Shown here piece after piece: positions 47,500-55,569 of a stretch of DNA of 64,000 nt. The notes under the pieces were generated by a model. That model had not been told where the DNA came from and did no database searches. It saw only the letters and a program-made list of their open reading frames with translations. Source of the stretch: Saccharopolyspora elongata (GTDB lineage Bacteria; Actinomycetota; Actinomycetes; Mycobacteriales; Pseudonocardiaceae); the NCBI RefSeq assembly GCF_004348985.1, contig NZ_SMKW01000004.1, forward strand, positions 124,001-188,000, written 5' to 3'. A program made the translations under genes and the position numbers. The stretch's first letter is position 1. Every line of letters starts with the position of its first letter.

Positions 47500-47528
47500 G
47501 GTAAGAAACGTGTCATGAGCCCCAAACG
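47500..47528 (+). repeat. 29-nt repeat, left copy of an inverted pair
   Basis: The sequence begins GGTAAGAAACGTGTC and ends GAGCCCCAAACG. It recurs with one mismatch on the opposite strand at 51842-51870. In both copies the motif GGCGTTAGCGAG follows about 130 bases inward/downstream (47630 here). The function is not known; it could be the end of a mobile segment. Confidence 0.75.
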
Positions 47529-47603
47529 GCGTTGATCTTGCTGTGACTTGGCAGAATGGCTCCGCCCGGCTGATCCCGAAGGCGCCGGTGCCTGACGCTA
47601 GAT

Positions 47604-47625
47604 GGCGATTTCGCGCGAAATCGCC
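47604..47625. terminator. 22-nt perfect palindrome after the methyltransferase gene
   Basis: GGCGATTTCGC is followed directly by its reverse complement. It starts nine bases past the methyltransferase stop, so a terminator is the simplest explanation, although the RNA hairpin would have a very tight loop. A protein-binding palindrome is the alternative. Confidence 0.5.
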
Positions 47626-47633
47626 GCCCGGCG

Positions 47634-48518
47634 TTAGCGAGGTTTCGGGAGGTGTGCCGTGGCCAGCCAGCCGCGGCCGGCGTCGGCGCGGGCGGGATCG
47701 AACGCGGGTGGAATCGGGCGTTCGCAGGCGGCCGCGGCCTCGGCGATGCCCGTCACGGTGGGCTGCCAGCCGCGGCGGGTTAGCCAGGCATCAAGGTTCT
47801 CGGTGGGGCCGCCGCGCCACAGGTCGACGAGTTCGGCGGCGATGTCCGCGCGGGCGCTGCGGAGCAGCTCGGAGTCCTCCATGTGATCCAGGGCGAGCAC
47901 GCTTGCTGGGGCGGAGAGGGCGGTGATCCGGTCGAGGAGCAGGTCGGCGGCTTCGGGCGGCAGCGCGTACAGGATGCCCTCGGCCAGCCAGGCGGCCTGC
48001 CGCTCCGGGTCGAAGCCGGACTCCGTCAGCGCGCGCGGCCAGTCCTGGCGCAGGTCGGTGGCGACCTCGACGCGGTGACACGCGGCGGTCGCGCCGCGGC
48101 CGTCGAGCACGGCTGCCTTGAATGCGAGCACGTCGGCGAAGTCCAGCTCGAAGACCTTGGTGCCGGGCGGCCAGGCGAGCCTGAACGCGCGGGCATCCAT
48201 GCCGCACGCCAGCAGGACCACCTGCTCGCATCCTCCCTCGGCGGCATCCAGTAGCGCGCGATCGAGGGACTGGGTGCGGATGGCAACCTGCTCGGCCATG
48301 ATCTGCAGGAATCGTGCGGTCGCCGGAGAAGGCCCGGCGGCCCAAGGGCTGATGGCCGGATCGACGGCCTGGAGGAAGTGCCGCGCGTAGGGATCGTCGA
48401 ACAGCCGGTCCGGTCGGCTGCTCTCCTGGGCGCGCAGGAGAGCTACGCCCAAGGCGGTCGCGCCGATTCCGGCCAGGCTTTTGGGGGCGGTCGGTTCTTG
48501 TGTCACGGGGTTGTCCAA
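47634..48518 (-). CDS. SAM-dependent methyltransferase, TIGR00027 family
   Basis: A 294-residue class I methyltransferase. The N-terminal SRPDRLFDDPYARHFL and motif I VVLLACGMDARAFRL are hallmarks of the TIGR00027/leucine carboxyl methyltransferase-like family, followed by VFELDFADVLAFKAAVL. Mycobacteria and streptomycetes carry many paralogues, some in biosynthetic clusters; substrates are mostly undefined. It is 22 bases downstream of the FAD monooxygenase and cotranscribed with it, suggesting that the two modify the same small molecule. Confidence 0.88.
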   Translation of the reverse strand: MDNPVTQEPTAPKSLAGIGATALGVALLRAQESSRPDRLFDDPYARHFLQAVDPAISPWAAGPSPATARFLQIMAEQVAIRTQSLDRALLDAAEGGCEQVVLLACGMDARAFRLAWPPGTKVFELDFADVLAFKAAVLDGRGATAACHRVEVATDLRQDWPRALTESGFDPERQAAWLAEGILYALPPEAADLLLDRITALSAPASVLALDHMEDSELLRSARADIAAELVDLWRGGPTENLDAWLTRRGWQPTVTGIAEAAAACERPIPPAFDPARADAGRGWLATAHLPKPR

Positions 48519-48540
48519 CTCCTCTTCTCGGCAGGCGGTG

Positions 48541-50166
48541 TCACGGGCGGGCGCCCAGGGCGCGGAAGTAGTCGCTCACGGGTGCGAAGTCGACGTTGTC
48601 GCCGCGGAAGCCGACGTACTTGTCCGGGCGGATCAGGTACAGGCTGGGGCGGCGAACGCCGTAGCGGTTGTGCGCCTCGCTGCGCAGGTCGGCGAAGACT
48701 CCGTCCTCGGGGTCGTGCGGCAGGTGGCCGCGGGTGATGACATGGACCTCGCCGTGCCCGGTCATCGCCTCGTGTGCGGAGGCCTGCCAGGCGGCCAGGG
48801 TGGCGGAGTCCGTCGCGTCCGCCGCGAACAGGACGAGGTGGTGGCCCGGCGTCCGGAGGATGTGCCGGAGCGCCACCGGCCCCTCACGGTTCTCGACGTA
48901 GACGTCCCGTACCAGCTCGCCGGCTTCCGGTCCGGTACAGGCGACGTCACTCCACGCTCTGGCCTGCGATTCGTGCCAGCGTTCGGAGACGAGGTCACTG
49001 TCGCGGTAGTGGACGAGGTGTTCGCCGAAGGCGTTCGACAGCCGTTGCTGCACGGGGTTGAGCCGGCCGAACAGGCGCAGCGCGTGCCGCCTGGCTCTGC
49101 GGGCGACCAGCGTGCTGCCGGTGGCGACCTTCGTGGTGGCCGAGGTCGCCTCGACCACGGCCTTGACCACGGGCCACCGTTCGGCCTCGTAGCTGTCCAG
49201 GAGGGACTCCTCGGCGAGCCCGGCGACGACGAGCGCGAGTTTCCAGCCCAGGTTGTAGGCGTCCTGCATGCCCGTGTTCATGCCCTGACCGCCCACCGGG
49301 CTGTGGCTGTGCGCGGCGTCGCCGGCTAGGAGGACCCGGCCCTGGCGAAGCCGGTCGGCCAGGCTCTCGCGGGCCACGAACGACGAACTCCACTGCAGAT
49401 CGCGTACGCGAGAGTCCAGGGGCGTGCGTTCGGCGACGTAGGCGGCGAAGTCGTCCAGCCCTGGAGTCTGTGGCGGCTGGTCGTCCGGCGTGCTGGCCAG
49501 GATGCGCCAGTAGCCCCCGATCATGGGGAAGACGGCCACGAGGCCGGACTTGCCGAAGTAGACATGGAAGCGGTCCCGCGTGAGCGGCCAGTCCGCAGCG
49601 ACGTCGCCCAGGATGAACCCCCGCTTCAGGTCGGCTCTCTCCCGGGTGATTCCCGCCGTCTCTCGCACGGTGCTGTGGGCGCCGTCGGCGCCGATCAGCC
49701 AGCGGGTCTCGCACCGTTCGCCGCGACCGTCCCCGTGTCCGAGTTCCACGCTGACGCTGTGCTCGCCGGCCTGCTGCCCGACCAGGCGGGTGCCCCATTC
49801 GATGGTGACTCCGAGTTCTTCGACGCGCTCGCGCAGCAGCGTGACCGTCTGCCACTGCGGGATGCACAGGTCCAGCGGGAACGGGGAGTCCACGGCCGTC
49901 ACGTCCATCTCGGCCAGGGCCGTTGTGCCCTGGTAGAAGTTCAGCGTGTGCAGCGGGACACCTCGTTCGATGGCGGCTTGAGCCAGCCCGAGATCGTCCA
50001 GCATCTCCAGCGATCTCGCCACGATCGACACCGCTCGACTCTCCCGGTGGTCCGCGCGCCCGGCGTCGATGATCCGTGGGATCACTCCCCGCCGTGCCAG
50101 GTCGATGGCCAGCACCAGGCCGGTCGGCCCCGCGCCGACGATGAGAACGTCCGCTTTCGTAGTCAC
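48541..50166 (-). CDS. group A FAD-dependent monooxygenase (PheA/TfdB/RdmE type)
   Basis: A 541-residue flavoprotein. VLIVGAGPTGLVLAIDLARRG binds FAD; the DG-type motif is LIGADGAHSTVRETAGI; GRVLLAGDAAHSHSPVGGQG is the GD motif. The C-terminal thioredoxin-like domain ends RPDKYVGFRG. These enzymes hydroxylate aromatic substrates using NAD(P)H, including phenols, anthracyclines and tetracyclines, and some inactivate rifamycins or tetracyclines. An operator for the divergent-neighbour TetR (AGAACGA-atga-TCGTTCT) lies immediately before the start, so the gene appears inducible. Confidence 0.9.
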   Translation of the reverse strand: MTTKADVLIVGAGPTGLVLAIDLARRGVIPRIIDAGRADHRESRAVSIVARSLEMLDDLGLAQAAIERGVPLHTLNFYQGTTALAEMDVTAVDSPFPLDLCIPQWQTVTLLRERVEELGVTIEWGTRLVGQQAGEHSVSVELGHGDGRGERCETRWLIGADGAHSTVRETAGITRERADLKRGFILGDVAADWPLTRDRFHVYFGKSGLVAVFPMIGGYWRILASTPDDQPPQTPGLDDFAAYVAERTPLDSRVRDLQWSSSFVARESLADRLRQGRVLLAGDAAHSHSPVGGQGMNTGMQDAYNLGWKLALVVAGLAEESLLDSYEAERWPVVKAVVEATSATTKVATGSTLVARRARRHALRLFGRLNPVQQRLSNAFGEHLVHYRDSDLVSERWHESQARAWSDVACTGPEAGELVRDVYVENREGPVALRHILRTPGHHLVLFAADATDSATLAAWQASAHEAMTGHGEVHVITRGHLPHDPEDGVFADLRSEAHNRYGVRRPSLYLIRPDKYVGFRGDNVDFAPVSDYFRALGARP

Positions 50167-50179
50167 GAACCCACCTCTT

Positions 50180-50197
50180 AGAACGAATGATCGTTCT
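50180..50197. promoter_or_regulatory. TetR-type operator before the FAD monooxygenase
   Basis: AGAACGA (50180-50186), spacer ATGA, TCGTTCT (50191-50197): a perfect 7-bp inverted repeat 14 bases upstream of the monooxygenase start. Related sites are present at the TetR/DoxX intergenic region. Confidence 0.7.
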
Positions 50198-50247
50198 TTT
50201 TAGAAGAGCATGCTCCTCCGATCGTCGTCAAGAGTGCATGTTCATCT

Positions 50248-50856
50248 CTATCGGGCGGCTTGCGCGGGCGCCGACATCAGGGTTCGCATGCCGTTCCTGA
50301 AGGCCGCCGAATCCGCGTGGCCGTATACCGCGCGGCGCACCAGAAACCCGTCGACCAGAGCCATCAGGACGTCGGCCACGTGCTCGGCAGGGGCGTCGGC
50401 GGGAAGCAGTCCGCGCTGCTGATGCCGCGCCACGAGGCCACCGACCACGCCGCGGGCCTCCGTCATGACCTCCTTCAGTTGCGTGCGCAGCGACGGCGAT
50501 CGCAGCGCCTCCGACCAGACCTGGACCAGCAGCTGGGCCGACTCCTGCGATCCGGACAGCGGCGGGCGCTCGACCTCCAGCACGAGATCGACGATGTTGT
50601 CCAGATCCGGCGGCCGCGCGCCGTCGTCCGCCTCGAATGCCGACGCGACCTCGGCGAGAGCCTCGGCGGCGGTCGCCGCGATGATGTCGTCCTTGCTCTT
50701 GAAATAGCGGTACACGGCCCCCGCCGACAAGTCGGCCTCGGTCAGCACGTCCTGCATGGACGTGGCATGGAAGCCGTTGCGGATGAAGCAGTGCCGGGCG
50801 GCGTCCAGGATCTGGCGGCGGCGGGCTTCGAGGTGCTCCTTGGGCATGCGTGCCAT
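50248..50856 (-). CDS. TetR-family repressor
   Basis: A 202-residue regulator from ATG 50856. The N-terminal helix-turn-helix reads ILDAARHCFIRNGFHATSMQ then SAGAVYRYFKSKDDII. The rest is the helical ligand-binding domain. AGAACGA-type inverted repeats occur before its own start, before the DoxX gene and before the FAD monooxygenase, so it probably autoregulates and represses both neighbours. The ligand is likely the monooxygenase substrate. Met at 50880 is rejected because an operator would then lie in the coding region. Confidence 0.9.
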   Translation of the reverse strand: MARMPKEHLEARRRQILDAARHCFIRNGFHATSMQDVLTEADLSAGAVYRYFKSKDDIIAATAAEALAEVASAFEADDGARPPDLDNIVDLVLEVERPPLSGSQESAQLLVQVWSEALRSPSLRTQLKEVMTEARGVVGGLVARHQQRGLLPADAPAEHVADVLMALVDGFLVRRAVYGHADSAAFRNGMRTLMSAPAQAAR

Positions 50857-50869
50857 GGCGTCACAACAT

Positions 50870-50887
50870 AGAACGAACATTCGTACT
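50870..50887. promoter_or_regulatory. second TetR operator
   Basis: AGAACGAACATTCGTACT: GAACGAA and TTCGTAC flank a short spacer with one mismatch. It lies 14 bases upstream of the TetR start and overlaps the -35-like TTGACA (50887-50892) of the divergent DoxX promoter. Confidence 0.6.
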
Positions 50888-50916
50888 TGACAACTTCGCC
50901 GCCTCTATTTTAAAAA

Positions 50917-50930
50917 AAGAACGTTCGTTC
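50917..50930. promoter_or_regulatory. third TetR operator (half-sites) before DoxX
   Basis: AAGAACGTTCGTTC contains GAACGTTC and an overlapping TTCGTTC, the same half-site as in the other two operators. It is 21 bases upstream of the DoxX start, following an A-rich run that may contain the -10. Confidence 0.55.
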
Positions 50931-50951
50931 GCTGTCGTGAAAGGTCGTGCC

Positions 50952-51320
50952 ATGTCGTTCGCCGCCAACGCACTGAGCACTCTGGTCGCTCTCGTCTTCC
51001 TGCTCGCCGGCGCCCAGAAGGTCCTGTTGCGGGATCCAGTGACGGCCAACCTGCTCAGGCTCGGCGTCGGCTCGACGATGACCCGATCGATCGGCGCCCT
51101 GGAGATCTCTGGCGCGCTCGGGCTCGCGACCGGCCGCTGGCTCAAACCGCTCGCCATCACGGCCGCGGCCGGTCTCACGCTGCTGTTGATCGGCGCAGTG
51201 GGATTCCACCTCCGCGCCCGCGACTTCGCGCACCGGCGTCACCGCTCCCACGCCGTGGCGCCCGTGGTGCTGGCCGTGGTCACCGGAACAACCATGGCCT
51301 TGTTGCTCGCGACTTCCTGA
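50952..51320 (+). CDS. DoxX-like small membrane protein
   Basis: A 122-residue protein from ATG 50952 with four hydrophobic helices. The first (LSTLVALVFLLAGAQKVLL) and GALEISGALGLATGRW are typical of DoxX/DoxD-like membrane proteins. The biochemical role is generally unresolved; some are involved in redox or quinone metabolism. It is divergent from the TetR gene and shares its operators, so it is likely induced with the FAD monooxygenase. Confidence 0.82.
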   Translation: MSFAANALSTLVALVFLLAGAQKVLLRDPVTANLLRLGVGSTMTRSIGALEISGALGLATGRWLKPLAITAAAGLTLLLIGAVGFHLRARDFAHRRHRSHAVAPVVLAVVTGTTMALLLATS

Positions 51321-51363
51321 ATGAAGAGCGCGGTGACAGCACCGCTTCATCGCTCGGGGTCGC

Positions 51364-51681
51364 ATGGAACTACCCGCCGCCGAATCCGCCGACGGCGAGC
51401 CCGGTCCCTGCCGCGACGCCATCGTCGGCAAGCCGGCGCGCATCCGCCGCGCGCAGCAGGACGGCCTCCTCGATGCGGCCTGGGACCCGATCGACATCAT
51501 GGTCCTGGTCTTCCAGATCGCCCTCACCTGGAGCGACCAGGCAGAACTCGCCGCCCTCGTCCCCGCACCGCCGCCGACCCCGCCCCGGCCGCCTGTGGGA
51601 ACGCTCGCAGGAGCTGCTGGACTGAACGCACAGTTCAGCCCAGGGCACGTCGGGGTGGCTGGAGCTATTCGGGCCAGTTAA
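51364..51681 (+). pseudogene. C-terminal remnant of a TetR-family regulator
   Basis: The 105-codon ORF contains WDPIDIMVLVFQIALTWSDQ, a stretch typical of the C-terminal domain of actinobacterial TetR proteins. No DNA-binding domain precedes it, and the region after Pro-rich sequence departs from the family. Thus a truncated, probably non-functional relic. Confidence 0.45.
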
Positions 51682-51841
51682 GGCGAAGGAGCTGGGCGGC
51701 CAGGCGGGGTGAAGCCGCAGCCCCGACAGCTCGCTAACGCCACTGGCCGGTCGGTTGCTGCTCGCTTTCCCTTGGGTGTCCCACATTGGCCGCCTGCGGC
51801 GCGACCAACTCGGTGAGGACCGCGACGAACGGCGATCATCT

Positions 51842-51870
51842 CGTTTGGGGCTCATGACACGTTTCTCACC
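51842..51870 (-). repeat. 29-nt repeat, right copy of an inverted pair
   Basis: On the minus strand this reads GGTGAGAAACGTGTC...GAGCCCCAAACG, matching 47500-47528 at 28 of 29 positions in opposite orientation. GGCGTTAGCGAG follows at 51741-51730, at nearly the same distance (129 versus 130 bases). The two copies bracket a 4.37-kb segment. Confidence 0.75.
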
Positions 51871-51897
51871 GTCGCCCCTAGTTGCACCCTCGCTTTT

Positions 51898-51936
51898 CCT
51901 AAGTATATTAGGTTTAAACCTAGGGAGGTTAGGAAA
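51898..51936. promoter_or_regulatory. overlapping palindromic operators before the second TetR gene
   Basis: TAGGTTTAAACCTA (51909-51922) is a perfect palindrome. CCTAA-gtata-TTAGG (51898-51912) overlaps it, and a further TTAGG lies at 51929-51933. The AT-rich block contains likely -10 sequences and ends just before ATG 51941, so the regulator probably binds its own promoter. Confidence 0.7.
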
Positions 51937-51940
51937 CCTG

Positions 51941-52510
51941 ATGCCGCGTGAGAGGATCACTCCGGACGCCCTGGTGTCCGCCGCCGCCGATCTCGCCGAC
52001 GAGATCGGCTTCGAGAATCTGACGCTGGCGGCGCTCGCGAAGCGCTTCGGCGTCCGCGACGCCAGCCTCTACACCCACATCCGGGGCCTCGCCGACCTGC
52101 AGGAGCGCGTGGCGCTGCTCGCGCTCACCGAATGGGCCGACGCGCTGGGCTCGGCCGTGGCGGGACGCTCCCGTTACGACGCCCTGATCGCCTTCGCCGA
52201 CGCGTACCGGGCCATGGCGACCGGGCATCCGGGCCGCTACGCGGCCACCCGGTACCCGGTGTCGTCCGAGGGGCTCGCCGCATCGGCGGGCGTGGCTCGC
52301 ATCGTCGAGGTCTGCTACGCGCTGCTGCGCGGCTACGACCTCGCCGAACCCGACGCCACCGACGCGGTCCGGTTGCTGCGCAGCACCTTGCACGGCTTCA
52401 GCGACCTGGAGGCCACCGGCGGTTTCACCGCCGACCACAGTCTCGACATCTCATGGCGGCGGGCGGTCGACACGCTCCACCACACCCTGACCAACTGGCC
52501 GAAGATCTAG
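51941..52510 (+). CDS. TetR-family regulator
   Basis: A 189-residue protein from ATG 51941; a longer frame from 51755 runs through the operator and is rejected. The helix-turn-helix is ALVSAAADLADEIGFENLTL then RFGVRDASLYTHIRGLADLQ. The C-terminal part (SAGVARIVEVCYALLRGYDL, RLLRSTLHGFSDLEATGGF) resembles the TetR_C_33-like/WHG-type domain. It is followed 22 bases later by an alpha/beta hydrolase gene, probably under its control as one operon. Confidence 0.9.
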   Translation: MPRERITPDALVSAAADLADEIGFENLTLAALAKRFGVRDASLYTHIRGLADLQERVALLALTEWADALGSAVAGRSRYDALIAFADAYRAMATGHPGRYAATRYPVSSEGLAASAGVARIVEVCYALLRGYDLAEPDATDAVRLLRSTLHGFSDLEATGGFTADHSLDISWRRAVDTLHHTLTNWPKI

Positions 52511-52532
52511 AAACCCGAAACAGGAGAAACCC

Positions 52533-53402
52533 ATCCGCACCGGAACGCTCAACCTCGACGGCACTCCCATCGACTACCGCGAATGCGGCGACGGCTCCCC
52601 GCTGCTGCTCCTGCCCGGCGGCGCCGGCCACGCCGGCGTCCTCGACGGGATCGCCGCGCACCTGGCCGACCACTACCGCGTCGTCGCCATGTCCAGCCGC
52701 TTGGCCTCGGCGCGGCCGGGCACCGAGCACGGCGACCAGCACCCGAAGGTCTACGTCGAGGACACCCTCGGCCTGATCGAGGCGCTCTTCGACGAGCCGC
52801 CGACCGTGTTCGCCTTCAGCGCCAGCGCCATTACCACCCTCGACCTGCTGACCCGCCATCCCGACCGCCTCCGCCTCGCGGTCGTCCACGAGCCCCCGGT
52901 GCTCGGCCTGCTGCCGGACGCCGCACGCTACCGGGACGCGCTCGAAGCGGTCCGGACGGCCGCGCGCACCCAGGGGATGGACGAAGCGGGCCGGCTCATG
53001 ACCGAGACCATGACGGCCCCGGAACCCGGCACGGACTCACCGGACCTGCGCCACCCCGGCGACTGGTTCGACGGCTACGCCGAGACCGTCCCCGAACCGC
53101 CCACCCCGGAAATGCTGGAGCTGTTCTCCCGGCTCGGCGAGCTCCAACCGCTGTTCCTGGAGCACGTCCTGATCCCGTTCACCACCGCCGAGGTCGATCT
53201 GTCCGCGCTCGGCGGGGTGGGCCCGCGACTGGTCCCCGTCGCCGGCATCGACTCCCGGGGCCAGCTGCCCTACCGGGCCGCCGCGGCCCTCGCCGCCGGG
53301 CTCGGACTCCCGCTGAACGAGTTCCCCGGAGGCCATCTCGGGCCCATCGAACGCCCCGCGCAGTTCGCCGGCGCGCTCAGGGCACTCCTCGAAGGACGCT
53401 GA
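52533..53402 (+). CDS. alpha/beta hydrolase; apparent ATC start codon
   Basis: Coding similarity starts at RTGTLNLDGTPIDYRECGDG, directly behind CAGGAG and a 6-base spacer, but the codon at the expected start (52533) is ATC. The first ATG in frame is 52689, which would delete the first ~52 residues including PGGAGHAG, the oxyanion loop. The 289-residue product has FSASAI as nucleophile elbow (a degenerate G.S.G), HEPPVLGLLP after it and a C-terminal GGHLGPIERP His. This HEPP-type hydrolase commonly pairs with TetR genes. Either a rare non-AUG start or an ATG-to-ATC start-loss mutation. Confidence 0.7.
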   Translation: MRTGTLNLDGTPIDYRECGDGSPLLLLPGGAGHAGVLDGIAAHLADHYRVVAMSSRLASARPGTEHGDQHPKVYVEDTLGLIEALFDEPPTVFAFSASAITTLDLLTRHPDRLRLAVVHEPPVLGLLPDAARYRDALEAVRTAARTQGMDEAGRLMTETMTAPEPGTDSPDLRHPGDWFDGYAETVPEPPTPEMLELFSRLGELQPLFLEHVLIPFTTAEVDLSALGGVGPRLVPVAGIDSRGQLPYRAAAALAAGLGLPLNEFPGGHLGPIERPAQFAGALRALLEGR

Positions 53403-53414
53403 CGCGAGGGCGGT

Positions 53415-54139
53415 CTAGCTGCCGGGTGCGGCGGCGATCTGCTGGGTCGGGCTGTCCGGGGCGGTCAGGCTCGCGCTGACCGTTCGCTGCAGGTTCCGGT
53501 GCGCGTTGTTGAGCTCGTGGCGCAGGCCCAGGATCTGCTTGGTCAGCGCATCGCCTTCGGCCAGCGTGCTCGTTTCGACCGCCCGCAACAGCACTCCGAG
53601 GTGGCCGTGGAGGCGTTGGTGCACGTCGGAGAACGTGACGAACTGCTGCTGCACTTCCAGCGGCGGGGACGTTCGCGCCACCGCCTTGATCATCGTTTCC
53701 TGCCAGCGGCGGGTGGTTTGGCGGTAGTAGCGCTCCGCGGCGACGCGGTGGTGCGGGCCACCTGGGTGTCCAGGGCGCTGCGGATCAGCTCCTGGCCCGT
53801 GTCGACCAGCTCCCGGGCGACCGTGGTCACCGCGTAGGCCCATTCCCATTGTTCCGTCTGGGTGGCGGTCCGGCGCTCCTGCCGCGCCTCCTCGAGCTGC
53901 CGGTCGGCCAGCTTCACCTGCTCCCAGGCTCGTTCGGCCTGCGCGCGTGAGGCTTGCGCGGACCCCGCCGCCTTGGCGGCGTTGCTTTCCACGGCCGCCG
54001 CCAGGCGGCGCATCGCCTCCGCTCGTTCCAGTGCTTCGCGGGCCGCGCGGTGGGCCAGCCAGAGCTGCCAGGCCGCGAGCCCGACGGCCACGATCGCCAG
54101 GCCGGCGGAGATCCACGTGGCGAGCTCAGCAATCAGCAT
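53415..54139 (-). pseudogene. frameshifted membrane-anchored coiled-coil protein
   Basis: ATG 54139 begins a frame with one membrane helix (LATWISAGLAIVAVGLAAWQ) and a long charged helix (AAREALERAEAMRRLAAAVE). The frame changes near 53755: the first frame goes out of register after ALDTQVAR, while a second frame continues VAAERYYRQTTRRWQETMIK and ends at 53415 after QQFVTFSDVHQRL and LGLRHELNNAHRNLQ. Both parts have coherent coding character, so the ~240-residue gene is broken by one base, or there is a sequencing error. No family recognised. Confidence 0.6.
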
Positions 54140-54657
54140 GAGGCCAGACCCTGGCACAACCGCGCCGCTCGGTGGTCCAGGTGCGCTAAATCTCACGGCC
54201 CTTCGTGCAATGCGCGGCTTGACTTGCCCGGTGCCCTGTGTCCGCCGGTGGATCTTGCCGCCGGGCCAGTTCCTCCGATGGCCGTGCACTGCCGACCTGG
54301 CGGTTGCGGGAACCCCACGCCGTGCGGACGGCGGTGATCCCGCAGTTTCAATTGAAACTGCGGGGATCGGAGTGCGGTCGTCGCGGATCCGGTCGCCTTG
54401 GTCCACACCAGGCCGGGTGCGCGCCTGCGCACCGGTCGTCGCTGACCGAGACCTTTGTGGACTGTCCAAGACGGCGCGACCGGCCTTCACCGCCCGCCGT
54501 CGGGTTCGGATGATCGATGCAGTCGGCGCAGCGCGGCAATGAAGTCCTCGCAGCGGCACCGATCAGCTTGTGGCACAGGTGGATCCCGGGGCCGTGGCGA
54601 CCGTGAACGGGCACCGTGGGTAGGGGACTGGTCGCGGCGATGACATGATGGTCCTTC
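54140..54657. other. 518-base intergenic region upstream of glutaminase
   Basis: No convincing gene was found. It contains one striking perfect palindrome (54339-54364, listed separately) and the presumptive promoter of glutaminase. Short ORFs on both strands look like shadows. Confidence 0.45.
54339..54364. promoter_or_regulatory. 26-nt perfect palindrome
   Basis: CCCGCAGTTTCAA (54339-54351) is followed by its exact reverse complement (54352-54364). An outer GATC pair continues the symmetry with one inserted G. The AT-rich centre TTTCAATTGAAA in a GC-rich context favours an operator or site for a dimeric protein; a terminator is also possible. Confidence 0.65.
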
Positions 54658-55569
54658 GTGGAATTGAGTCAGCTGCTCGAACGGATCGCGGACGAGGTCG
54701 CCCCGCTGCGCGGGGCCGGAACGGTCGCGGATTACATCCCGGCGCTCGCGCGAGTCGACCCCGGCCACTTCGGCATCGCGCTCGCCGATCTCGACGGCGG
54801 CGTCCACGGGGTCGGCGACTGGGAGACGCCGTTCTCGATGCAGAGCATCTCGAAGGTCTTCACCCTCGCACTCGTCCTGGCCCGCAGCGATGAGGCGCTC
54901 TGGCGGCGCGTCGGCCGGGAGCCGTCGGGCAGTGCCTTCAACTCGCTGGTCCAGTTGGAGCACGAACGCGGGATTCCCAGGAACCCGTTCATCAACGCGG
55001 GCGCGTTGACGGTCACCGATGAGCTGATCTCCCTGGTCGGCGACGCCACCGGGGAGCTGCTCGCGTTCCTGCGGGCCGAGAGCGGTAACGCGGCTTTGCG
55101 GGTCGACGAGGAGGTTGCTGCCTCCGAAGCGGCGCACGCGGACCGCAACCTGGCGCTGACCCATTTCATGGCGTCCTACGGCAACATGCGCAACCCGGTG
55201 GCGACCGTGCTCGACCACTACGTCCGGCAGTGCTCGATCGAGATGAGCTGCCGCGACCTGGCCCTGGCGGGGCTGTTCCTCGCCGCGCACGGTGTCCGCC
55301 GCGACGGTTCGCAGCTGGTCGCCCACAGGCAGGCCAAGCGGATCAACGCGATCATGCTCACCTGCGGGACCTACGACGCCGCCGGGGATTTCGCCTACCG
55401 GGTCGGCGTCCCGGGCAAGAGCGGGGTCGGTGGCGGGATCCTCTCGATCGTGCCGGGCCGGTGCGCGATCGCGGTGTGGAGCCCGGGGCTGGACAAGCGC
55501 GGCAACTCCGTGGCCGGGGTGGCCGCGCTCGATCACTTCACCACGCTGACCGGATGGTCGGTCTTCTGA
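54658..55569 (+). CDS. glsA: glutaminase (serine beta-lactamase-like fold)
   Basis: A 303-residue enzyme from GTG 54658. Glutaminases hydrolyse L-glutamine to glutamate and ammonia. Typical motifs are seen: FSMQSISKVF (S-x-x-K nucleophile region), GREPSGSAFNSLVQLE, NPFINAGAL, ASYGNMRNP and GKSGVGGGI. Length is standard for the bacterial family; no transmembrane segment. The gene is single and convergent with the P450 gene, separated by a shared hairpin terminator. Confidence 0.95.
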   Translation: MELSQLLERIADEVAPLRGAGTVADYIPALARVDPGHFGIALADLDGGVHGVGDWETPFSMQSISKVFTLALVLARSDEALWRRVGREPSGSAFNSLVQLEHERGIPRNPFINAGALTVTDELISLVGDATGELLAFLRAESGNAALRVDEEVAASEAAHADRNLALTHFMASYGNMRNPVATVLDHYVRQCSIEMSCRDLALAGLFLAAHGVRRDGSQLVAHRQAKRINAIMLTCGTYDAAGDFAYRVGVPGKSGVGGGILSIVPGRCAIAVWSPGLDKRGNSVAGVAALDHFTTLTGWSVF

